This document shows, piece by piece, positions 36,429-46,104 of a stretch of 64,000 bases of DNA. The notes beneath the pieces are model-generated. The model did no database searches and was not told the DNA's origin. It saw only the letters and a program-made list of their open reading frames with translations. The stretch comes from Shinella sp032095155 (GTDB lineage Bacteria; Pseudomonadota; Alphaproteobacteria; Rhizobiales; Rhizobiaceae). A program made the position numbers and the translations under genes. The stretch lies in contig NZ_JBLZPK010000008.1 in the NCBI RefSeq assembly GCF_049199905.1, positions 1-64,000 on the forward strand. The letters are read 5' to 3'. Numbering within the stretch: the stretch's first letter is position 1; each line of letters starts with the position of its first letter.

Positions 36429-36983
36429 TCAGGAGGCGAAGGCGCGCGAGGTGATCGGCGCCGAGACGGCGTCCGGACCGTAGTCGCTTTCACCGCTGAC
36501 CTGCAAGAGCTCCTGAAGGCGCTGACGGGCACGATTCACACGGCTCTTGATGGTGCCGAGCGCGCAGCCGCAGATTTCCGCCGCTTCTTCATAGGAAAAA
36601 CCCGACGCGCCGACGAGGATGATGGCCTCGCGCTGTTCGTCCGGCAGCTTTTCCAGCGCCTTCTTGAAGTCCTGCATGTCGAGGGAACCGTATTGCGAAG
36701 GATGCTGCGCGAGGTTCTCCGTGAAGAGACCGTCGCTATCCTGCACCTCGCGCCCGCGCTTGCGCATCTTGCTGTAAAGCTCGTTGCGCAGGATCGTGAA
36801 GAGCCAGGCCTTCATGTTGGTGCCCATCTCGAACTGTTCCTGCTTCGCCCAGGCCTTCATGATCGTGTCCTGAACGAGATCGTCGGCCTGGTCGTGGCGG
36901 CCGATGAGGGAAATGGCGAAGGCGCGCAGGCTTGGCAGTACCGCCAGGAGTTCGCGCTTGAAAGTCGTCTGTCCCTGTTCCAT
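36429..36983 (-). CDS. ecfG: General stress ECF sigma factor EcfG (RpoE2-like)
   Basis: 184 residues. Sigma region 2 is at about 20-85 (RHDQADDLVQDTIMKAWAKQ, AWLFTILRNELYSKMR) and region 4 at about 115-165 (LPDEQREAIILVGASGFSYE, CALGTIKSRVNRARQRL). It directs RNA polymerase to GGAAC-N16/17-CGTT promoters and is held by NepR until PhyR is phosphorylated. The ATG at 36983 has GAGGA 6 bases upstream; a GTG at 36995 overlapping the nepR stop is an alternative. Confidence 0.93.
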   Translation of the reverse strand: MEQGQTTFKRELLAVLPSLRAFAISLIGRHDQADDLVQDTIMKAWAKQEQFEMGTNMKAWLFTILRNELYSKMRKRGREVQDSDGLFTENLAQHPSQYGSLDMQDFKKALEKLPDEQREAIILVGASGFSYEEAAEICGCALGTIKSRVNRARQRLQELLQVSGESDYGPDAVSAPITSRAFAS

Positions 36984-36991
36984 CGTTTTCC

Positions 36992-37180
36992 TCACTCTGC
37001 CCGCTGAACGCTGTTTTCGACAGCATCCAATTTTTCGAGAAGATCGAGGAAGCGCTGTGGAAGCGTTTCATCCTGTACGGAATGATAAAAAGCGCGCAGC
37101 TTCGTTGCGATCTGCGCATTGGGATCATCCGCCCTCTTGGGAGATTTTCTCCCGGTCTTTTGACTGTCCAAACTATTCAC
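36992..37180 (-). CDS. nepR: Anti-sigma factor NepR
   Basis: 62 residues. The core is IATKLRAFYHSVQDETLPQR followed by FLDLLEKLD, the two helices that clamp EcfG in known NepR structures. The N-terminus is basic and disordered. It is translated just before ecfG and divergent from phyR, the canonical arrangement. Confidence 0.92.
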   Translation of the reverse strand: MNSLDSQKTGRKSPKRADDPNAQIATKLRAFYHSVQDETLPQRFLDLLEKLDAVENSVQRAE

Positions 37181-37231
37181 TCTTGGCCACTTTCGTCGTT
37201 GCTATGCGCCACAGATCGATTTCGGCTTGGA

Positions 37232-37256
37232 AATGCCCCGCAGCAAAAAAAGTTCC
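37232..37256 (-). promoter_or_regulatory. EcfG-type promoter for nepR-ecfG (near consensus)
   Basis: Minus strand GGAAC-N16-CATT, one mismatch in the -10 (CGTT). The -10 lies about 50 bases before nepR. It would give autoactivation of the sigma operon. Confidence 0.65.
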
Positions 37257-37263
37257 CGTCCCC

Positions 37264-37288
37264 GGAACCTAAATTTGGTTCCCGCGTT
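37264..37288 (+). promoter_or_regulatory. EcfG-type promoter for phyR
   Basis: GGAAC-N16-CGTT, exact consensus, ending 47 bases before the phyR ATG. Its -35 is only 7 bases from the -35 of the divergent nepR promoter. Confidence 0.88.
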
Positions 37289-37335
37289 CAAATCGTCAAC
37301 TGCCATTGCAGCAAATCGAAAACAGGGGACACATC

Positions 37336-38130
37336 ATGCCGATTTCCGACCGCATCGGGCCACACCTTCCGGCGTTGCGCCGCTATTCGCGCGCGCTCAC
37401 GGGCACCCAATCCTCCGGCGACGCCTATGTCGCCGCCACGCTGGAAACCATCCTTATAGATCCCTCGGCCATGCCCGAAGGCGGGGACGACAAGGCGACG
37501 CTTTTCGGCCTGCTCAGCCGCATTATCTCCTCCCTTCCCGTCTCGATGAGCCGCGGCGCGGGTTCGCTCAGACCCGGTGTCGAGGCGCCCTTCGACCTTT
37601 CCGGCGTTCCCCCGCTCGGCCGCCAGGCCCTACTGCTCGCCACCGTGGAAGGTTTTGCCGTCGACAAGACGGCGGAAATCCTCGAAGCGGAAATCAGCGT
37701 CATCCGCGCCCTGCTCGATGCGGCCTTCGCCGAAATTGCAGCACAGACGGAAACCGGCATCATGATCATCGAGGACGAACCGCTGATCGCGCTCGACCTT
37801 GCCCATATGGTGAGCGGCATGGGCCATCGTGTCACCGGCATCGCCCGCACGCAAGCTGAAGCCGAACTTCTGTGGAGTGACAGCCGGCCGGGCCTCGTTT
37901 TGGCCGACGTACGGCTCGCCGACGGATCTTCTGGCATCGACGCGGTCAACACGATCCTGTCGCGCACCGATATCCCGGTCATTTTCATCACCGCCTATCC
38001 GGAACGGCTTTTGACAGGCGAACGGCCGGAACCGGCCTTCCTCGTGTCTAAGCCCTTCAACCCGGAACAAGTGAAGGTCCTGATCAACCAGGCCCTTCTC
38101 TTCACGCCGCAGACCCGCGCAGCGGCCTGA
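37336..38130 (+). CDS. phyR: General stress response regulator PhyR
   Basis: 264 residues. An N-terminal sigma-like domain (about 5-135) that mimics EcfG and titrates NepR is followed by a receiver domain (about 141-260) with phospho-acceptor Asp191 (LVLADVRLADG), the acidic pair in IIEDEP and conserved Lys239 (SKPF). FITAYPE is the modified FAT GUY segment of this family. The ATG at 37336 follows AGGGGA. Divergent from nepR-ecfG, with an exact EcfG promoter. Confidence 0.94.
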   Translation: MPISDRIGPHLPALRRYSRALTGTQSSGDAYVAATLETILIDPSAMPEGGDDKATLFGLLSRIISSLPVSMSRGAGSLRPGVEAPFDLSGVPPLGRQALLLATVEGFAVDKTAEILEAEISVIRALLDAAFAEIAAQTETGIMIIEDEPLIALDLAHMVSGMGHRVTGIARTQAEAELLWSDSRPGLVLADVRLADGSSGIDAVNTILSRTDIPVIFITAYPERLLTGERPEPAFLVSKPFNPEQVKVLINQALLFTPQTRAAA

Positions 38131-38165
38131 TCTCGCTCCCGGATAGCCGCGGCGGCGGCGCGGCA

Positions 38166-38207
38166 GGCAGCGGTGGGACGGCACGCCCACCGCTGCCTTT
38201 CCATTTC
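38166..38207 (+). terminator. Terminator after phyR
   Basis: Perfect 12-bp stem GGCAGCGGTGGG / CCCACCGCTGCC with an 8-base loop, followed by TTTCCATTT. Located 36 bases after the phyR stop. Confidence 0.82.
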
Positions 38208-38286
38208 TGGAGATGGCTGGAGTATTTCCAGCCGAAGCGATCCCGCTTCGGTGTCGGACAATGCGGCAAAACAAAAACACAGGGCA

Positions 38287-38325
38287 CAAAAGAAAACAGC
38301 CAGCGCCTTCGAAAGGCACTGGCTG
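38287..38325 (-). terminator. Terminator of the candidate small RNA
   Basis: On the minus strand CAGCCAG-T-GCCTT-TCG-AAGGC-G-CTGGCTG forms a 12-bp stem with one mismatch, followed by TTTTCTTTTGT. It faces away from the convergent kinase gene and from phyR, so it belongs to a minus-strand transcript begun inside this gap. Confidence 0.82.
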
Positions 38326-38420
38326 CTTGAGTATCCACGGACCGGAGGGGGACACGGTATCGTGGTCGATCACCGATCGAGGGCCTCGCATCTTGGGGGA
38401 TATGCGCAGACCGGTGACGC
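38287..38420 (-). ncRNA. Candidate stress-induced small RNA, about 130 nt
   Basis: In the 350-base gap between phyR and the kinase gene. A minus-strand EcfG-type promoter at 38427-38451 would start transcription near 38420, and a strong terminator at 38287-38325 would end it. In between there is no plausible ORF. The RNA contains ATATCCCCCAAG and GTGTCCCCCTCC, C-rich stretches complementary to ribosome-binding sites, and a small CGATC-GGT-GATCG hairpin between them. This resembles GsrN-type general-stress small RNAs of alphaproteobacteria in logic, not demonstrably in sequence. The start is approximate. Confidence 0.6.
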
Positions 38421-38426
38421 CTGAAA

Positions 38427-38451
38427 AACACGCGAACCCAAAATTGGTTCC
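38427..38451 (-). promoter_or_regulatory. EcfG-type promoter for the candidate small RNA
   Basis: Minus strand GGAAC-N16-TGTT, one mismatch from CGTT and fitting the looser rhizobial form GGAAC-N18-TT. No protein gene lies within range downstream on this strand before the terminator. Confidence 0.6.
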
Positions 38452-38480
38452 AGCGGTTGCAAATTTTTTCAAAATATTTT

Positions 38481-40064
38481 TCAGAGGATCGCTTCGAGTT
38501 CCGCCCGGTGCCGGTAGAGGGCGAGGAATCGGCGATAGTCGCGGTCGTAGCCCGCCTTTCGCGCGGGGTCCGGCGCATATTCGCTGCCGCCCGGATACAT
38601 GCCGGCGCCCGCAGCCGGCAGGTCCGGATACAGCCCGCCGGCAACCGCCGCTACCATGGCCGTGCCGAGCAGCACCGCATCATTGGTCTCCGGCACCACG
38701 ACACGGCAGCCGGTGACATCGCGGTAAAGCTCCATCAGCAGCGGGTTGCGCACATGGCCGCCGGTGACATGCAGCGTATCGAGCGGATAGCCGCCCTCGC
38801 CGAGCTTATCGAGGATATGACGGATGCCGAGCGCGATGGCGACCGAGGCACGCCAATAGAGACGGCAGAGCCCGTCGAAGGAGGCGTCGAGCGCAAGGCC
38901 GCTGATCACACCCAGCGCGTGCGGATCGGCAAGCGGAGAGCGGTTGCCGTGAAAATCCGGCAGGACATGCAGGCGCGCGGCGAAATCCTCGCCCTCTTCC
39001 GCCTGAAGCTCGCGGATGCGCGCGATAACGCGGGCATGGTTCGCCGCCGTCGGTTCACCGCCGGCGCTGTGGGTGCGCAGGAGATGATCGAGCAGCGCAC
39101 CCGTCGCCGACTGCCCGCCCTCGGCCAACCACCAGCCTGGCAACACAGCCTCGTAGTAAGGTCCCCACATACCGAAGCCGAAGCGCTTTTCACGCGAGAA
39201 AGCGACGATGCAGCTCGACGTGCCGCCGATCAGCGCCAGCTGCCGCTCGAGCGTTTCCGGTTCGCAGGCGAATGGGCCGAGCACACCAAAGGTGCCAGCA
39301 TAAGCATCGATAAGACCCGCGCCAACGATGCAGTCCTTATCAAGCCCGAGAGCTACCGCCGCCTCCGGCGTCAATCGGCCGATCGGGTCGCCGACAGCCA
39401 CCGTTTCCGTTGGAAGGGATCCGCGTTCACGTACATCTTCAAGCCCGATCGCGTTGAGGAAGCTTTCATTCCACGGCCGCTCCTCATGCGAAAGGTAGTT
39501 CCATTTTGCCGTTAACGTCCCACGAGAGCGGGCATTCGAACCCGTCGCACGCCAGGTGATAAAGTCGGCGAGATCGAAGAAGTAGCCGGAGTTTTCCCAT
39601 TCGTCCGGCCGCTTGCGCTTCAGCCACATCAGCTTAGGCATTTCCATCTCCGGCGACATGACCCGGCCGGAATGGGCAAGCAGCGGATGGCCCGTCGCCG
39701 TGCAAACTTCCGCCTCCTTCACGGCGCGATGGTCGAGCCAGACGATCGTGTCCCAGCGCGCGTCCTCGCCGGCCGAGACGGCGAGCGGCTGCCCGGCTTT
39801 ATCACGCACCACCAGCGAACAGGTCGCATCTATGCCAAGTGCCGCAACACGCGCCGGTGGCGCGCCCGCGATAGCGCAGGCCGCCTTCACCGCCGTGCAG
39901 ACCGCTTCCCAAATGTTTTCAGAATCATGCTCGGCACGGTCGGCGCTGGGCCTGCGCATCGCAATTGCCTGCTCGGCCCGGCCGAGCAACGCACCGCTCC
40001 GATCAAATACGCCGGCTCGGGCGCTGCCCGTGCCGATGTCCACCGCAACGATCAGATCACGCAT
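38481..40064 (-). CDS. FGGY-family pentulose kinase (D-ribulokinase-like)
   Basis: 527 residues. Phosphorylates a ketose made by the polyol dehydrogenases of this operon, probably D-ribulose or D-xylulose. N-terminal IVAVDIGTGSARAGVFD phosphate-binding loop, then LIGGTSSCIVAF, LPGWWLAEGGQSATGALLDH and LHVTGGHVRNPLLMEL of the FGGY C-terminal domain. The DFHGNRSP segment is typical of the FGGY-protein/D-ribulokinase subgroup. The ATG at 40064 overlaps the HAD stop (TGATG). Last gene of the sugar-alcohol operon. Confidence 0.82.
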   Translation of the reverse strand: MRDLIVAVDIGTGSARAGVFDRSGALLGRAEQAIAMRRPSADRAEHDSENIWEAVCTAVKAACAIAGAPPARVAALGIDATCSLVVRDKAGQPLAVSAGEDARWDTIVWLDHRAVKEAEVCTATGHPLLAHSGRVMSPEMEMPKLMWLKRKRPDEWENSGYFFDLADFITWRATGSNARSRGTLTAKWNYLSHEERPWNESFLNAIGLEDVRERGSLPTETVAVGDPIGRLTPEAAVALGLDKDCIVGAGLIDAYAGTFGVLGPFACEPETLERQLALIGGTSSCIVAFSREKRFGFGMWGPYYEAVLPGWWLAEGGQSATGALLDHLLRTHSAGGEPTAANHARVIARIRELQAEEGEDFAARLHVLPDFHGNRSPLADPHALGVISGLALDASFDGLCRLYWRASVAIALGIRHILDKLGEGGYPLDTLHVTGGHVRNPLLMELYRDVTGCRVVVPETNDAVLLGTAMVAAVAGGLYPDLPAAGAGMYPGGSEYAPDPARKAGYDRDYRRFLALYRHRAELEAIL

Positions 40065-40756
40065 CAATACTCTTTCCCGCCCGCCTTGTCGCTGCGGACA
40101 AACTGGAGCAAATCCCGCATGTCGTCAAACAAGGCATCGGGTTTCAGGTCGAGCAGCGTCTCGCGATGGCGCGGCGTACGTGCATGGGAGCCGCCGGTGA
40201 AGGCAACGACCCGCATGCCTGCGGATTTTGCCGCCTCAATACCGGCCGGACTGTCTTCCACGACCAAGCAAAACCCGGGCTCAACCCCCATTGCTGCACT
40301 CGCATGCAGAAAAAGATCGGGCGCCGGCTTGCCGCGCAAAACCATGCTGGCACTGAAAATATTGGGTTCGAACTTATCGATGAGGCCTGTAACGGAAAGC
40401 GACAGACGGATACGCTCCGGCTGGCTCGATGACGCCACGCAATGGGCGATGCCAAGCCGGTCTACCGTCTCGGCAATGCCATCAATCGGCTGCAACTCCG
40501 TACGGAAACGCTCGTAGAGTACCTTTCGCATTGACTCCAGAAAGGCTGCATCGATCGCCAGCCCATATTCATCATGCAGGATTTCCGACGTGCTTTTCAG
40601 GCTGCGGCCGAGAAAGCGCTCATGCGCTTCCGCCTCGCTCATTGCAACGCCGGCGGCGGCAAGGGCTTCGACCAGAACGGTAAGCGAGATAGGCTCACTA
40701 TCGACAAGCACACCGTCGCAATCGAAGATGACGAGTTCAGTCGCTTTGGCGGCCAT
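40064..40756 (-). CDS. HAD-family sugar phosphatase/phosphomutase-like hydrolase
   Basis: 230 residues. HAD motif I VIFDCDGVLVDSEP, motif II SSSQP, motif III/IV VVEDSPAGIEAAKSAGMRVV. Cap type resembles beta-phosphoglucomutase/YcjU and 2-deoxyglucose-6-phosphatase relatives. It probably dephosphorylates sugar phosphates that build up during polyol use. The ATG at 40756 with GGAG upstream is preferred; ATG 40771 is possible. It sits between mtlK and the FGGY kinase. Confidence 0.82.
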   Translation of the reverse strand: MAAKATELVIFDCDGVLVDSEPISLTVLVEALAAAGVAMSEAEAHERFLGRSLKSTSEILHDEYGLAIDAAFLESMRKVLYERFRTELQPIDGIAETVDRLGIAHCVASSSQPERIRLSLSVTGLIDKFEPNIFSASMVLRGKPAPDLFLHASAAMGVEPGFCLVVEDSPAGIEAAKSAGMRVVAFTGGSHARTPRHRETLLDLKPDALFDDMRDLLQFVRSDKAGGKEY

Positions 40757-40840
40757 GGCGCTCCGCTCCATTCCGTGTTCAGGCCCCCGTCGTACTGCCT
40801 CGCACGCGCAATGGAAAGCCCCGGATTTTTTGGGATCTCC

Positions 40841-42325
40841 TTAATTTTCGAGCGTGCTCTCCAGATAGCGCTTCAATGTTGCCCGCGTGCCCTTCTGTTG
40901 CAGCGATGTCAGGGCATTGGCGAAGCGCCTGCGGAAGAGATCCGACTCCGCCACCGCGCCAAAAATGTCCTTGAGGTCGAGGAAGGCCTCGGGGTCGGCC
41001 TTCGCCGCCACGGCCGCCGCGTGGATGCGGTCGATATTGGGGTCGTTGAAGCTGATCGCCTTGCCGCTGTCCGTCATGCCGGCGAGATAGTGGCACCAGA
41101 GTGCGGAGACGAGCGCGAGGCCGGTGACGTCCTCCTTGCGCGACAGCCGGTCGGCGGTCGAGGGCAGGATGAACTTCGGCTGGCGGTTGGAACCGTCCTG
41201 CGCCAGACGCGGAATCGTATCGGCGATCTTGGGGTTGGAGAAGCGGCGCTCGATCAGGCCGAAATAGTCGCGCAGGTCCGTATCCGGCACGGGCGGGATG
41301 ACGGGCACGATCTCGTCCAGTTCCAACTTGGCGAGGAAGGCGCGGATATCGGGATCCTCCATCGCCTCGTGCACGAAATGAATGTCGAGCAGCGCCGCCG
41401 GATAGGCGATGGCCGCATGGCCGCCGTTCAGGATGCGGATTTTCATATGCTCATAGGGCGCGACATCGGGCACGAACTGCACGCCGACCTTTTCCAGCGC
41501 CGGACGGCCCTCGGGGAAATTGTCTTCAAGCACCCATTGCTTGAACTCTTCGCAGAACACCGGCCAGGCATCGTCAATGCCGTAATCGTCGGCAACGATG
41601 CCGATCTCGCGCGATCCCGTCGCCGGGGTGATGCGATCGACCATGCCGTTCGGGAAGGCGACATTCGCGTCGATCCAGTCGGCAAGGGCAGGATCGGACA
41701 GGCGCGCGAGGCCGGAGACGGCCGCATGCGTCACCTTGCCGTTGTGCGGAATGTTATCGCAGGACATCACCGTATAGGGTGCGGTGCCCTTGTCCCTGCG
41801 GGCCTTCAAACCAGCGAGGATGAGGCCGAAGACCGTCTTCGGATCGGACGGATTGGCAGCATCGGCGGCAATCGCCGGATGGGCCGGATCGAAGATGCCA
41901 GAGGCCGGATTGATGAAGTAGCCACCCTCGGTGATCGTCAGCGAGACGATGCGGATGGCGGGATCTGCAAGCTGGGCGACGGTCGCCGCCGCGTTGCCGG
42001 GCGCGAGATAGTCGATCATCGCGCCGGTGACCCGCGCGCCGGCGCGGTTGTTGTCCTGCTCGACCACGGTGGTCAAAAAGTCCTGGCCGGCAAGTTTTTC
42101 GCGCATCGCTGCGTCGGAGGGCAGAACGCCCGCACCGATCAGCGCCCAATCATGGTCGAGGCCGAGATTGAAGAGGTCGTCGAGATAGATCGCCTGGTGC
42201 GCCCGGTGGAAATTGCCGACGCCGAAATGGACGATGCCCGCCGCGAGATTTTCACGTGCATAGGCCGGGATGCTGGCGGTCTTCGAGACCGCCGGAAGAG
42301 TGGCGAGCGACAGTTTCGTGGTCAT
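40841..42325 (-). CDS. mtlK: Mannitol 2-dehydrogenase (polyol dehydrogenase)
   Basis: Oxidises D-mannitol to D-fructose, and in relatives D-arabitol to xylulose, with NAD. It has 494 residues. The N-terminal Rossmann region is GIVHFGVGNFHRAHQAIYLD; the C-terminal polyol-specific domain has EHMKIRILNGGHAAIAYPAA with the catalytic Lys and the HAAIAY His. GGAAGGGA precedes the ATG at 42325 at normal distance; 42334 is an alternative. It follows smoS by about 60 bases, as in Sinorhizobium. Confidence 0.9.
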   Translation of the reverse strand: MTTKLSLATLPAVSKTASIPAYARENLAAGIVHFGVGNFHRAHQAIYLDDLFNLGLDHDWALIGAGVLPSDAAMREKLAGQDFLTTVVEQDNNRAGARVTGAMIDYLAPGNAAATVAQLADPAIRIVSLTITEGGYFINPASGIFDPAHPAIAADAANPSDPKTVFGLILAGLKARRDKGTAPYTVMSCDNIPHNGKVTHAAVSGLARLSDPALADWIDANVAFPNGMVDRITPATGSREIGIVADDYGIDDAWPVFCEEFKQWVLEDNFPEGRPALEKVGVQFVPDVAPYEHMKIRILNGGHAAIAYPAALLDIHFVHEAMEDPDIRAFLAKLELDEIVPVIPPVPDTDLRDYFGLIERRFSNPKIADTIPRLAQDGSNRQPKFILPSTADRLSRKEDVTGLALVSALWCHYLAGMTDSGKAISFNDPNIDRIHAAAVAAKADPEAFLDLKDIFGAVAESDLFRRRFANALTSLQQKGTRATLKRYLESTLEN

Positions 42326-42387
42326 GTGGTCCATTCCCTTCCGGTTTGTTCCGGTCTATGCCTGTGCCGGGCGCGCGAGCTGCGCGC

Positions 42388-43157
42388 TCAGCTCATCCAG
42401 TTGCCGCCATCGACATTGTAGGTCTGCGCGACGATGTAGTTGCTCTCCTGCGAGGCCAGGAAAATCGCCATGCCCGTCAGGTCGTCGGCCGTTCCCATGC
42501 GGCCGAAGGGTACCTCTTCGCCGACCAGCCGTTTCTTCTCGCCGCGCGGTCGGTTTTCATATTTGGCGAAGAGCGCGTCCACGCCGTCCCAGTGCTCGCC
42601 ATCGACCACACCGGGCGCGATCGCATTGACGTTGATGCCGTGCTTGATGAGGTTCAGCCCCGCCGACTGGGTGAGACTGATCACCGCCGCCTTGGTCGCG
42701 CAGTAGACGCCGACCAGCGCCTCGCCGCGACGCCCGGCCTGGCTCGCCATATTGATGATCTTGCCGCCACGGCCCTGCGCGATCATCTGCTTTGCCGCCG
42801 CCTGCAGGGTGAACAGCGTGCCGGCGACATTGATCGAAAAGAGCCGGTCGAAGCTTTCGCGCGTGATCTCGACGATTGGCTGAAGGTCGAAGAGCGCGGC
42901 ATTGTTGACGAGGATATCGATCCCGCCGGCCTCCTTCACGCAGGCACCGATGGCTGCATCGATGGACTCCTGCTTCGTCACGTCCATCTGCACCGCATAC
43001 GCTGCCGGGCCGATCTCCTGTGCGGTCGCATTGGCCCGCTCCAGATTGATATCGGCAATCGCGACCCGCGCCCCTTCCCGCACATAGGCCTCGGCGAAGG
43101 CGCGCCCGATGCCGCGCGCCGATCCGGTGATCAGCGCGCTTTTTCCCTCAAGTCTTT

Positions 43158-43161
<4 letters not shown>
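42388..43161 (-). CDS. smoS: Sorbitol (polyol) dehydrogenase, SDR family
   Basis: Oxidises D-glucitol to D-fructose and galactitol in relatives. It has 257 residues: ITGSARGIGRAFAEAYVREG cofactor loop, NNAALFD, catalytic YCATKAA (Tyr/Lys) and a C-terminal NVDGGNWMS. The ATG overlaps the smoK stop by 4 bases (ATGA). Order and length match SmoS of rhizobial smo operons. Confidence 0.9.
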
Positions 43162-44159
<998 letters not shown>

Positions 44160-44183
44160 GCGATAATCCTCCCCGTCCTGTTT

Positions 44184-45008
44184 CTACTTCACGGCGCCGA
44201 AGGTGAGGCCGCGGACAAGCTGTTTCTGGCTGAACCACCCCATGATCAGGATGGGCGCGATGGCGAGCGTCGAGGCGGCCGAGAGTTTCGCCCAGAACAA
44301 CCCTTGAGGACTGGAGAACGAGGCGATGAAGGCCGTCAGCGGTGCGGCATTGGTCGTCGTCAGGCGGATCGTCCAGAACGCCTCGTTCCAGGCCAGGATA
44401 ATGTTGAGCAGCATGGTGGACGCAATGCCCGGCACCGCCATCGGGGTGAGCACATAGACGATCTCGCCCCACAGCGACGCGCCGTCCATCCGCGCCGCTT
44501 CCAGGATCTCGCCCGGAATTTCGCGGAAGTAGGTGTAGAGCATCCAGATCACGATCGGCAGGTTGATCATGGTCAGCATGACGGTGAGACCGATGCGGCT
44601 GTCGAGCAGGCCGAAGTCGCGGAACAGCAGGTAGATCGGCACGAGCACGGCGACGGCCGGCATCATCTTGGTCGAGAGCATCCACATCAGGATGTCCTTG
44701 GTCTTGGCGGTCGGCGAAAACGCCATCGACCAGGCGGCGGGCACCGCGATCAGCAGCGCCAGAAGCGTTGAGCCAAGCGACAGGATGACCGAGTTCAGGA
44801 AGAACTTGAAGTAGTTGCTCTGCGCCTGCACGGCGGCATAGCTCTCGATCGTGCCCGAGGGAATGATGTTGAAGCCCTTGATCGCCTCGGTCTCGGATTT
44901 GAACGAGGTGATGATCGTGTAGAGGATCGGGAAGAAGATGATCAGCGCGACGATCCAGGCGGCGATGGTGAAGACGACCGTGCGTCGTGTCGAAACGGCT
45001 CTAGCCAT
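44184..45008 (-). CDS. smoG: Sorbitol/mannitol ABC transporter permease (MalG type)
   Basis: 274 residues with six membrane helices. The conserved ATPase-contact loop is EAARMDGASLWGEIVYVLTP (EAA motif). It pairs with SmoF. The start follows an AGGAGGAAA ribosome site. Confidence 0.91.
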   Translation of the reverse strand: MARAVSTRRTVVFTIAAWIVALIIFFPILYTIITSFKSETEAIKGFNIIPSGTIESYAAVQAQSNYFKFFLNSVILSLGSTLLALLIAVPAAWSMAFSPTAKTKDILMWMLSTKMMPAVAVLVPIYLLFRDFGLLDSRIGLTVMLTMINLPIVIWMLYTYFREIPGEILEAARMDGASLWGEIVYVLTPMAVPGIASTMLLNIILAWNEAFWTIRLTTTNAAPLTAFIASFSSPQGLFWAKLSAASTLAIAPILIMGWFSQKQLVRGLTFGAVK

Positions 45009-45026
45009 GGTGGTTTCCTCCTATCC

Positions 45027-45899
45027 CTACTTGTCGAGGTTCTTGCCGACGGCGCGCATCAGGAAGAAGGCGACGATATTGGCGAGGATGACGGCGATGA
45101 TGCCGCCGGCCGAGGCGCCGCCCACGTCATAGCCGAGGAGCGCGGTGCGATAGATCAGGAACGGCAGGTTGGTCGAGGCATAGCCCGGTCCGCCATTCGT
45201 CGTGACGAGGATTTCCGCATAGACACCGAGCAGGAAGATCGTCTGGATCAGGATGACCACGGTGATCGAGCGTGCCAAATGCGGCAGCGTCAGGTGGACG
45301 AAGCGCGACACGAAGCCCGCGCCATCCATCTCGGCCGCTTCCTTCTGCTCGCCGTCGAGCGATTGCAGCGCGGTCAAGAGGATGAGCGTCGCAAAGGGCA
45401 GCCATTGCCAGGCGACGATGATGATGATCGAAAACAGCGGATATTGCGCAAACCAGTCGACAGGCTGGAGGCCGAAGAACCGGTTGATATCAGCAAGCAC
45501 CCCGTAGCCCGGATGCATGATCATGTTCTTCCACACGAGTGCGGCCACCGGCGGCATGACGAAGAAGGGCGAGATGATCATGATGCGCACGATGCCCTGC
45601 CCCCACATCGGCTGGTCGAGCAGCAATGCGATGCCCACACCGCCGATGACGGTAATGAACAGCACGCCGACCACGATCAGAAGCGTGTTCCAGATCGACT
45701 GGAAGAAGGCGGGATCGGTGTAGAAATACTGGTAATTGAACAGGCCCGCCCAGCTGACATTGGCCGGGTTCAGCAGGTTGTAGTTCTGGAACGAAAACCA
45801 CAGCGTCATCGCCAGCGGCACGATCATCCAGATCAACAGCAACCCAACCGAGGGTGCAAGCATCATCCGCGCCAAGCCGCGCGTGTTCTCCGTCGCCAT
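45027..45899 (-). CDS. smoF: Sorbitol/mannitol ABC transporter permease (MalF type)
   Basis: 290 residues, six membrane helices. EAA loop EAAEMDGAGFVSRFVHLTLP. Separated from smoE by 205 bases that contain a strong hairpin, as is usual after a binding-protein gene. Confidence 0.91.
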   Translation of the reverse strand: MATENTRGLARMMLAPSVGLLLIWMIVPLAMTLWFSFQNYNLLNPANVSWAGLFNYQYFYTDPAFFQSIWNTLLIVVGVLFITVIGGVGIALLLDQPMWGQGIVRIMIISPFFVMPPVAALVWKNMIMHPGYGVLADINRFFGLQPVDWFAQYPLFSIIIIVAWQWLPFATLILLTALQSLDGEQKEAAEMDGAGFVSRFVHLTLPHLARSITVVILIQTIFLLGVYAEILVTTNGGPGYASTNLPFLIYRTALLGYDVGGASAGGIIAVILANIVAFFLMRAVGKNLDK

Positions 45900-46054
45900 C
45901 GTCGTGACCTCCCCGTTTCGCCGGCCGCGTCAGGCGCCGGACAGGCTTTCCACCCTCCCATGGATGGAACCCCAGATATCTCGTCACTGCTTTGGATAAT
46001 CCGGCGCGGGCGGCGGCGGGCCACGCCGCGCCGGAAGAAGCACCCCGTTTTCAC

Positions 46055-46082
46055 GGCTGCCCGGAACGCATTCCGGGCAGCC
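46055..46082 (-). other. Intercistronic hairpin between smoE and smoF
   Basis: Perfect 12-bp stem GGCTGCCCGGAA / TTCCGGGCAGCC with a 4-base loop and no T-run on the minus strand. Likely a processing or stability element that raises smoE message over smoFGK. Confidence 0.75.
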
Positions 46083-46104
46083 TGTCCTTGGGGGAGGAGG
46101 TTGG

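Noticed and set aside
38131..38480. Small minus-strand ORFs in the phyR-kinase gap
   Set aside because: No ribosome sites and no conserved-looking sequence; the promoter, hairpins and terminator fit a non-coding RNA better.
40574..42421. 615-codon plus-strand ORF opposite mtlK
   Set aside because: Antisense shadow; mtlK on the minus strand has full-length family similarity.
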